The position numbers were made by a program, and so were the translations under genes. The notes below the pieces were generated by a model that was not told where the DNA came from, did no database searches, and was given only the letters and a program-made list of their open reading frames with translations. DNA of 64,000 bases, from assembly GCA_043228905.1 (NCBI GenBank), contig JBHGNT010000004.1:20832001-20896000 (forward strand), read 5' to 3'. This DNA comes from Azolla caroliniana. Taxonomy: Eukaryota > Polypodiophyta. Positions 57,201-64,000 of this stretch are shown here, piece after piece (the first letter of the stretch is position 1; each line of letters opens with the position of its first letter).

Positions 57201-58341
57201 TTGCAAGCTGAAGAAGGCACTATATGGTCTAAAGCAAGCACCAAGAGCTTGGAACAAGAGGATAGACAGCTTCTTACGATCAATCGACTTTAAGCAATGT
57301 GCTTCGGATGCAAGTATGTATGTCAAAATGAAGGACGGGAAACAAGTCATCATTATCATTTACGTGGATGATCTAGTACTTACTGGTGACCATGAAGAGT
57401 GCATTGGCCAAACACAAGAGTGTTTGAAAACTGAGTTTGAAATGACAGACTTGGGGATTCTACACTACTTCCTTGGAATTGAGGTTTGGCAAACCTCGGT
57501 CGGCATCTTCATGTCACAAAGAAAGTATGCAACAGAGATCTTGAAGACCTTCGGGATGATGGACAGCAAGTCGAAGTCGACTCCAATGGAGTCAAACTGC
57601 AAGCTATCCCAAGAAGACTCATCACCAATGGTTGACATAAGGAAGTATAGACAACTAGTAGGAAGTCTAATTTTCCTATGCAACACTAGGCCGGATATTT
57701 GTTTTGCAGTCAATGTGGTGAGTCGATTCAGCAACAAGCCGAAGGAGACTCATTGGAAAGCTGCCCTACGTGTATTAAAGTACATTGTGGGTACTTTAAA
57801 TTATGGAATCTTCTACAAGCCAACAATTGACCAACTTAGTGGATATTGCGACTCCGATTGGGCTGGAGATAGTGATTCCAGAAAATCAGTTTCTGGATAT
57901 TGTTTTTCAATAGGATCTGGAGCTGTTTCATGGAGTAGTAAAAAACAACCAACATTGGCACTATCTTCAACGGAGGCAGAATACAAAGCAGCATGCATAG
58001 CGGCATGCGAGGTAGTTTGGCTAAGAAGAATCCTTATGGATGTGGCAGTCCCAATAAGGACGGCAACGGTATTGAGGTGTGACAATCAGAGTTGCATGGC
58101 CATTGCCAAGAACCCCGTATTTCATGCACGTACTAAACACATAGAGATTCAATATCACTATGTGCGGGAGCTAATAAATGATGAGATTGTGGAGCTTGAG
58201 TACTGTCCAACATCAGAAAATGCTGCAGATATCTTCACAAAGGCGCTTGGAGCAGAACAGTTGCAACAACACCTTCGACGACTAGGTGTTGGCCCAATTC
58301 CAAGTGAACTCAATGGGTTGATCATTGAGGGGGCGTGTTAG
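54247..58341 (+). CDS. Copia gag-pol polyprotein, 1364 aa, intact
   Basis: Domains in order: gag (residues 1 to about 250; '[13 protein letters not shown]' opening); CCHC knuckle [14 protein letters not shown] at about 256; aspartic protease [12 protein letters not shown] at about 321; integrase with the HHCC part near 450-500 ('HERFGHLN', 'CDACMMGKH') and its catalytic core ('HIDLSG', 'LRSDRGGEF', '[13 protein letters not shown]'); reverse transcriptase with [12 protein letters not shown] near 951 and [11 protein letters not shown] near 1037; RNase H with [10 protein letters not shown] near 1199, STEAEY, and '[12 protein letters not shown]'. All catalytic motifs I can check are present, with no internal stop. 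The final codons GCG TGT TAG use the first bases of the 3' LTR as stop. With identical LTRs, this copy could be autonomous. Confidence 0.95.
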   Translation: MALSTNVAAAPLRIRPPPLSDGKLDGTNYTLWKFKMSAILDSYELLETIMGPTGGDPEPMATFDPAHPTTSIPPNVDLLRAWKRRNVDALCTIVTGVCDSVLTLVQHTTRAHEAWSILASQYETRNYTRIQNLENQLAAEKLADGEKVESFVKRIKDLQDQLAAVGVVVSQEDMARRCIRVLPFKYDGIVTALNTQVRPTPLKFDELSAMLLEEELRLKTREEREDSAFVSRTKGEGASNSNNANRIPKKKKFNGSCFYCDKKGHTIKDCRKKMADEKNGSNKTSWREPESANNVVDELELWVATEEVCSSVDTQVVDESWILDSGASRHMTSNRDWYSSWTPLQEPINVVVGNNARCPAKGTGTVSLKATTGGTKHLSQVLYVPDLKKNLLSISALTDKGLDVRFKKLGAEITDSAGKVVGIGVRRNNLYELSAFTISTDHSTSTNTKQWHERFGHLNVAVLKEMKKSNMVVGLPTLSDLSHVCDACMMGKHQRSAIPKESQNRAKTPLQLIHIDLSGKMVTPAMGGSLYYMLIVDDFSRKMWVYFLREKAEAFKIFKRWHKFVERESGKLVKELRSDRGGEFLSIEFCEYCKEHGIKRQLTTAYTPQQNGVVERRNRTVVEMARCMLKAQALPDPFWAEAVNTAVYILNRSYTKALQGKTPQEAYSGKKPSVLHFRTFGCMCYAHIPNVSRKKLDAKSKKCIFLGYSEESKAYQLYDPEARKILTSRDVVFDEEQPQLAENNDSQVISSTEEVFYPIPTHYPKKEAEPSNGNGSLVQPMPVPHVKKIPKWAQQLFNDHTPKVEFPETSTDGLRRSRRIQEQGRTSDHIVNMALMVDIIGSVSEPTSVEEAMADPKWKEAMISEYDSIMKNDTWELVERPTKKKVIGTKWVWKVKYKADGSLEKFKARLVAQGYSQIEGFDVQETFAPTARMTTIRMVIALAASRGWLIYQMDVKSAFLNGHLKEEVYVTQPPGFEIPNSENKVCKLKKALYGLKQAPRAWNKRIDSFLRSIDFKQCASDASMYVKMKDGKQVIIIIYVDDLVLTGDHEECIGQTQECLKTEFEMTDLGILHYFLGIEVWQTSVGIFMSQRKYATEILKTFGMMDSKSKSTPMESNCKLSQEDSSPMVDIRKYRQLVGSLIFLCNTRPDICFAVNVVSRFSNKPKETHWKAALRVLKYIVGTLNYGIFYKPTIDQLSGYCDSDWAGDSDSRKSVSGYCFSIGSGAVSWSSKKQPTLALSSTEAEYKAACIAACEVVWLRRILMDVAVPIRTATVLRCDNQSCMAIAKNPVFHARTKHIEIQYHYVRELINDEIVELEYCPTSENAADIFTKALGAEQLQQHLRRLGVGPIPSELNGLIIEGAC
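58325..58335 (+). other. Copia polypurine tract
   Basis: TTGAGGGGGCG immediately upstream of the 3' LTR, the usual primer for plus-strand synthesis. It is also part of the reading frame. Confidence 0.75.
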
Positions 58342-58969
58342 ATATAATCAATGATCAGCCCCAAGTTGTAAATCTATCCCCATATGTGCTCTTAGAGTGC
58401 ACATTTTGTGATAGCGCCCCAAATGAGGAGCGGCTAGTGTGCAACTCGACCATATGGGTCGATAAGGTGTTAATCTAGGAAACCGTAGATGCGTAGGACA
58501 CAATATATTTAGGAAAGAGAGAAATAGATAAAAGGATTGGCTAATCAAGTCAGCTAGAATATTTTGTGGGCAAGTTACGATGTACTTAGTCTTGAAGTAT
58601 GCGTCATTGACTTCAAGATAAGTATTATCTAGCACTAGCCTGTACCTAGGGAGTTGGGTCATATTAAATGACAAGTCAGTTGACAAAAAAGGAATATCTC
58701 CACTACTGTCAACTGACTTGCACATTTATACTAAGACCAAACATAGATTATAAGTCACTTTTCTCACACAGTGGTCAGATTGATCATTAGTCCCCACTAA
58801 TTTTGTAGTGAGCCGGTCCATATCCTATCTAAGCTCTAAGGTGTGAGCGCATGGGAAAACTACCATTTTTGAACTACTCTCATATGTAATAGAAATTTTG
58901 TTTTCATATATCCATCTCTGCAGTTGTAACTCTATATACCTATCTACTCGATTCTCAATATTTCTAATA
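58336..58969 (+). repeat. 3' LTR of the nested Copia
   Basis: 634 bp, matching the 5' LTR throughout by eye, including an antisense 125-codon frame that is identical in both. It donates the TAG stop codon to gag-pol. Gypsy coding sequence resumes two bases after it. Confidence 0.9.
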
Positions 58970-58970
58970 G

Positions 58971-60719
58971 GATGGTCATCCGATTGCCTATGAGTCAAAA
59001 AAGTTTTCAGCGATAGAAAGTCGGTGGCCCACACACGAGAAGGAAATGTTGGCAATAGTTTATGCACTTCGGAAGTGGCGGCACTACGTACAAGATAAAT
59101 TTACACGAGTAGTGACCGACAACATCTCCTTGCAATACTTTCTGACACAACCACGACTTTCAGCAAAACAAATGAGATGGCAAGATATGTTAGCAGAATT
59201 TGATTTGGAGATTGTACATAAAAAAGGCAAGTTGCATACATTACCTGATGCATTAAGTCGATTGCCACACATCCTCCATATTTCTGTCATCTCGGCTCAA
59301 GGATGGATAGATGAAGTACGACAAGCACAAACAGAGGATGCAGAGATGCGCGAATTAGTAACCAAAGTCATGAATGGGAGCATAACTCATGGAATGTACA
59401 AGTTTCAGGACGGCTTATTGTGGAGTGATGATAAAATAGTAATCCCGAATAATATATCACTAAAGGCAAAGATACTAAGGGAATTACATGATTGCCACAT
59501 GGCCGGGCATGGGGGACAAAAGCGCACATTAAAAGCTGTTAAAAAGTTCTTCGTGTGGCCAAGAATGGAACATGAGATCATTGACTATATACGTTCATGC
59601 CAGGTATGTCAAGCCGTGAAAGCTAGGCGAGGAAAAGCGCTCGGACTACTGCAACAGATGTCGGTACCATCCCGTCCATGGGATGTAATAAGCATGGATT
59701 TTATAATTGATTTACCCTCATCCAAGGGGTTTTGCATCCTTATGGTCATTGTGGATTTTTTTTCTAAACAAGCTCACTTCGTGCCGGCAAAGCCACCTCT
59801 AACAGCGCAACATGTAGCACACTTGTTTTTTAAACATGTTTTTAAGTATCACGGGCTGCCAGAAATCATAGTATCAGATAGGGATCCAAGGTTCACTAGT
59901 GGATTTTGGCAAGAATTGTTTCGGATTCTAGGCACACAGCTCTGTATGTCATCATCCGCACATCCGCAAACAGACGGGCAAACTGAGCGACTCAATCAAG
60001 GCATCGAGGACTACATTCGATGTTATGTCAAAGCGGATCAGACGGACTGGGTGGAACACATCGACATGCTCGAATTTTGTTACAATGCTGCAATCCATTC
60101 ATCAACGGGATTCTCTCCATTCGAGCTCGCCACAGGTAAAGAAGTCCTCACACCGATTGCTTTATTGCATACAAATAAGAAGACACAAGTAGAGGAATTG
60201 GATGTGTCTCGTTTTTTGGAGGAGTGGAAGGACCGGATGCAAGCAGCACAAGATCATCTCATAAAAACAAAGTCACAGATGATCAATCGTGTCAATAAGA
60301 AACGGGAACACGTGGAGTTTTACCCAGGGGATTTAGTACTTGTCAATTCGGCTAGTTGGCCATTACTTCAGGGCCTCACGCCCAAGTTTAACCATAGGTT
60401 CTATGGACCATACAAGGTGGTCAAACAACTCAATAATGTATCCTACAAATTACAACTTCCGGAGGCTTCCAAGATACATGATGTTTTTCATGTTAGCCTG
60501 CTAAAACGTTTCCACCCAGATGAAACATGGGGGCGCGAGGCAACTATTAGATGTGAACCTGAAGCACTTTTGAAGACACAGGTTCGTAGAGGGAGAAGAC
60601 GCTACTTCATCAAGTGGCGAGGGAAACCATTATCCGAAGCATCGTGGGTAACTGAAGAAGCGTTGCTACAAGCAGGGTTTGAATGGCTACTTGAGCCTCT
60701 ACAACAACCAGAGCCCTGA
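58971..60719 (+). pseudogene. pol: Gypsy RNase H, integrase and chromodomain
   Basis: The frame resumes with DGHPIAYESKKFSAIE (RNase H) and 'VVTDNISLQYF'. It goes on to the integrase zinc finger ('HDCHMAGHGGQKRT', 'CQVCQAVKA'), the core ('ISMDFIIDLP', 'IIVSDRDPRFTSGFW', 'HPQTDGQTERLNQ') and a GPY-like block ('FYGPYKVVKQLNN'). The end carries a chromodomain ('YFIKWRGKPLSEASWV'). The protein would integrate element DNA, with the chromodomain guiding it to chromatin marks. It is separated from RT by the Copia and so not expressible as one product. Confidence 0.9.
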
Positions 60720-63049
60720 CCTAGGAACCTTTATGCAATAGTTTCGAGGTCGAAACTCTCTCGACTAGCGGGAGAGTGTTACAACCGTTACAATTACATA
60801 AAAGAAAATAGTAGAATATTTAAATAAATCTTGGAAGCACAAACGTTTCATCTCATGAACGTTTGGGCTCCCAATAAGTTCTATTTAAAGAAGTAGTTGT
60901 GATTTTGAAAAGGGGGGGGTTCCCAATGGGGAAGTACCAAGTCATTAGTTAGTAATTCGCACTTACCTTTTTTTATTTCTATTGAATACAAAGAGTGTTC
61001 TCTCTCATTTTGTGCCATTGGTTTAATAATGGATGTGAAACCTTGAAACTTCTTGGTTAAAGTAGACTCACTTCGAATTTTTGTCTAGACAATCATCAAA
61101 ATATGAAGTTGTGTTTTGCTTGTCTTTTCAATACACTAACTTCTAGACACCTCTATCTAGCATTTTCCTACTTTAATCATTTGTTGTAGCTATTCCTCTA
61201 TTGTGCCAATCCTTAGCAAAGAGGATTGCTCAATTGTTCGCTATCAAACAATAATCTTGCTTCTCCCTTATCATCCAAAAAGAGTTCTCATTTGGCATGA
61301 TAATTTCTTTGGCATTACAGTGTGTTGGTTTTGATGTGCTTGAGTGGCTTAGATACAATATTAATTGGCTTGTGATTCATAAGATGATTGCATCAAATGT
61401 TGCGCATGAATTGTGTGCAACGTCAACTCTTCAACAAATCCTACTTGCAAACTAAACTTATTGACTCTAAGTTGTCACAAACATAAGCAGTTGTAAGACA
61501 TAATATGACTCACACCAAATAATTTTTCAATAATTCAATGAAGCTAGTGAAAGAGAGAACAATGAATCGATGGTATATATGAGAATCAAAACATAAAGAA
61601 AATCTAGTAACTGTAGAGAGCATAAACTAAGTTTATTACTCGTGGAAGGTAAAAAAATAAGGTGTCACTTGGAACTTTACATTCAATATTGATTTGTGGA
61701 GCTTCAAGACATAAGCATGGAATCCTCCCATTCTAAATAATATATGTAATGCAGCCTTTAGGCAATCGACATTGGGAGGGAGGAGGTAATGGGCAAGAAG
61801 ATGGGATGCTTGACAATGTATCAAAAATTCTCTCTATGAACAAGGGTATTTTGCATTACTAATGTACCTCTACATGGGAAATAGTGGAGGATGACACTTC
61901 ACACATTATACTACATACATTGCACCTAACCGCAAAAACAATACTCTTCATTGAGCATGTATATGTTAGACTTCACCTCGTTGTCCACCATGGAAATCAT
62001 TACTTCCATATGTCTTAGTTCACATTCACATTAGACAAGGTGTTAGGGCGCAAACAATGAGATTAGCCAACTATGCACATTTTGTCGTAAACAAGTTTGA
62101 GAGACTTGTCTATCGCACAAACATATTTGACTCAACCCAATCCTTGGCCAAATTTCCCTCACAACCGCAATTTACACTCTCAATTGCAACGTTCATTGAT
62201 AAAGTTTTTGAATGTTGCGAGTTGCTACTCACTTTCACATGTATTCATGAAAACTTTGACCTTTGAAAACAATAATAAAAAGTATCTATCCACACATACT
62301 CATTATCTCTATTTGCCTTATTTGCCCACACACAAACATCTATCTAGACTCTCTTTATTTTAAGGTCAAACTTTCAAGACTCATCAACATCAACTTGAAC
62401 TTGAATGCCCATACACTCTCTATCATCTCTCTCTATACTTTCTAACTCTTCTTAGATGCTCTCTCTTCACAAACATGCTCCCTAGATTCTCCTACTCTAC
62501 AAAAACATACTCCCCATATTCTCTCTCTAGACACTCTCTTTATGCACAAGTCAAACTCTCAATACTCGTCAACATCCATTTTTATTGGAATCATCTTTCT
62601 CTTCCTCCCCATCTTCCTTTGAACAAAACATTCCATGCATCCAACTAGGACACAAAAATTTGCTTCTATGTGTATTATATATATGTATCTTTTTGCCTAC
62701 TTCGTATGAGATTCAATGTAAATAAATTTTTTGAACTTTAAAAATGTACTTAACAACCCCTTTAAATGGTTGTGATCTCAATGGGAAGTGATATTCTCTC
62801 TCTCAAGAAGCAAGAGGGCGAGAGACATTTATTTATTGATTTTGAGAAACTTTGAAAGATAACACTTTTTGACAATTTCAAACTTTTTTTAAGTGAACTT
62901 AGGGATGTTAAAGATCTATAGATCCCTCCCATTGGGAAGGCCCATTTAATTTCTCTGCCATTGCAAATGTTCTCTAATGCATCATGAGCTTTCTTTTATA
63001 CCAAATTATTCCATCTCTGATTTGAGGGATGATTTATCCTTATTTTGGT

Positions 63050-63345
63050 TATTCACAAACGTAATCTTTACTTTAGAATTATTGATAGTCAACTAAGCAT
63101 GCACACAAAACTTTTCCAAATGCCCTCTCAAGATTTTGTGCATCTTCTAAAGTTTTTGCAAAAAAACACGATATTATTTATGCAGAACAAAAATAGGACG
63201 ATTACATTCTCAACGGTAACTCCTTCGATGCTTTCTTCCTATCTTAACTTGTCAATTATTTGTTGTAATTCACTAGAATGCTTGTATAGACTAAATAGAG
63301 TTGGTGAGAGTGGGCATCCTTACTTAAATGTGAAATTTTCATCAT
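63050..63345 (-). pseudogene. LINE reverse transcriptase fragment
   Basis: On the minus strand the text reads GCPLSPTLF, preceded by a TAA where CAA (Gln) is normal, then 'SLYKHSSELQQIID'. About 150 bp later comes 'VIVLFLFCINNIVFF', a decayed (F/Y)ADD-type site. This is the same RT block as the LINE at 869-1063 but a separate, older fragment. It is inserted within copy C. Confidence 0.6.
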
Positions 63346-63549
63346 CAATATACACACGTGACATGTAATGTTCCGATAGATTCAAGACTTGTACTAGAGA
63401 GAGAGAGAGAGAGATGATATGATATGATTTAGATTTGAACATAAATGAGTGGCTTGTATAGTATGTATGTATAATGTAGTAAATGTATTGTTGTGTGTTC
63501 ATGAGATACATTCAATGCTCTCTCTTCTCTGCATTCATTATTGTTGTAT

Positions 63550-64000
63550 ACATATTGTGTGGCTAAGGCCCCTCTCTCTATCTCTCAAAAGGTAAACAAA
63601 GCAATGTTACATTTTGGATCTCGGGTTCTCAACTCTACGTTTTCTCCTCTCTATCAATGCTTGAATAATTTCCAATTCCAAAACACTCTCGTATAATAGT
63701 CTTCTCCATAGGAGTGGTCAAGCAGTCTTTCTCTATTCAATCATCTTCACTTAATTTGGGATTCTATCTTCTAAATCATCTGGTGTGGAAAACAAATCTT
63801 AGATTGCGCATAAAGAAGAAATCCTTCAAGAGTGGTGGTAGTGTTCTTCTAAGCCAAATTAAGAGCGCAATCAAAGAAAGCTTTAATGTCGACAACAACG
63901 AGGATGGGACCCCATCAGTGGTGTTAATAGGCATAAGAAAATGGAGTTTCAATGTTGTGTTTCACTCATGGTGAGACTCCTCAACTAAACCATTCTTCGT
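63550..64000 (+). other. Possible 5' leader of a third sulfate transporter
   Basis: Positions 63560-63810 follow the copy B leader (41639-42040): CT-rich start, 'ctcaactctacg', 'caatgcttgaataatttcc', then 'gtgtggaaaacaaatctt'. An open frame at 63714-63974 is leader sequence in copy B and is not a supported gene. Confidence 0.45.

Larger units (their letters stand above)
53508..58969 (+). mobile_element. Complete Copia retrotransposon nested in the Gypsy element
   Basis: LTRs of 634 bp (53508-54141 and 58336-58969), TGTTAGATATAAT to TTTCTAATA, appear identical by eye. An exact initiator-Met primer-binding site TGGTATCAGAGC starts at 54142, and a purine tract TTGAGGGGGCG (58325-58335) precedes the 3' LTR. 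One uninterrupted 1364-codon gag-pol frame fills the interior. It lies in the same orientation as the Gypsy and separates its RNase H codons. The flanks (gcagg left, ggatg right) do not give a clear 5-bp target duplication. Confidence 0.94.
50003..61028 (+). mobile_element. Ty3/Gypsy chromodomain LTR retrotransposon, interrupted
   Basis: Two 252-bp LTRs (50003-50254 and 60777-61028), starting TGTTACAACCG and ending GGTTTAATA, look identical by eye. A perfect 5-bp target duplication ATGGA flanks them (49998-50002 and 61029-61033). A primer-binding site TGGTATCAAAGC (50257-50268) is one base off the initiator-Met type. A purine tract GCGGGAGAG (60768-60776) precedes the 3' LTR. The internal part carries gag, protease, RT, RNase H, integrase and a chromodomain. 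A 335-bp tandem duplication in gag and a complete Copia at 53508-58969 disable it. Short LTRs plus a chromodomain suggest a chromovirus, perhaps the Reina clade. Confidence 0.92.
61034..64000 (+). repeat. Duplication copy C (diverged leader of a third transporter)
   Basis: Directly after the Gypsy target duplication the text resumes similarity to copies A and B: 'cttcttggttaaag' (7008), 'caacaaatcctacttgcaaac' (7380), 'gagagcataaactaag', 'tgtgtggctaaggcccctctc' (41639) and 'ggtgtggaaaacaaatctt' (42028). The similarity is lower than A versus B. Around 61930-62290 it resembles 37850-38215, out of order relative to copy B, so copy C is rearranged. No transporter exon lies within the window; exon 1 would be expected just beyond the right edge. 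Confidence 0.6.

Noticed and set aside
63714-63974. 86-aa ORF at the right end
   Set aside because: The matching sequence in copy B is the 5' leader of the transporter and is not conserved as a reading frame.

Overview
This is nuclear DNA from a flowering plant; I cannot name the species. The evidence is spliced genes with plant-type GT-AG introns, plant families (a PLS-class pentatricopeptide-repeat protein, a SULTR sulfate transporter, a plant-type haspin kinase, a plastid-type PH-like protein) and a heavy load of plant retroelements and MITEs. All gene models below were read by eye, with exon phases checked by counting.

Layout. 1-4414: tip of a CGGTT-rich MITE, then a decayed L1-type LINE on the minus strand. 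5221-13575: segmental duplication copy A, with a sulfate-transporter pseudogene (9552-12149) carrying premature stops and broken splice sites. 13745-15690: a fragment of a 3beta-hydroxysteroid dehydrogenase/decarboxylase-reticulon gene inside a large palindrome. 15804-20281: a gutted minus-strand Copia element with a solo LTR nested in one of its LTRs. 20590-22323: tandem repeats. 22324-25887: an intronless 1187-aa PPR gene (minus). 25888-27248: tetranucleotide repeat, a small MITE and a tRNA-derived SINE. 27249-27890: a plastid-type PH-like protein. 32163-37312: haspin kinase (plus), with a central region built from tandem exon-intron-like units. 38215-46090: duplication copy B, which leads into an intact 12-exon sulfate transporter (42309-48363). 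50003-61028: a chromodomain Ty3/Gypsy element interrupted by a complete Copia element (53508-58969). 61034-64000: a third, diverged copy (C) of the transporter leader region, running off the right edge.

The four apparently functional host genes (PPR, PH-like protein, haspin, sulfate transporter) are unrelated in role: organelle RNA processing, plastid membrane, mitotic chromatin and sulfate transport. The organising theme is duplication of a sulfate-transporter locus, followed by lineage-specific transposon insertion. Because copies A, B and C can be compared, several insertions have a readable empty site: a 727-bp hAT-like MITE with 8-bp target duplications in A, and a 326-bp Mutator-like MITE with 9-bp target duplications in B.

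I found no CRISPR, bacterial-type operon or viral system. The most unusual items are the repeated exon-intron cassettes in haspin, the SINE family with two facing tRNA-like modules, and the palindrome that captured a dehydrogenase-reticulon fragment.
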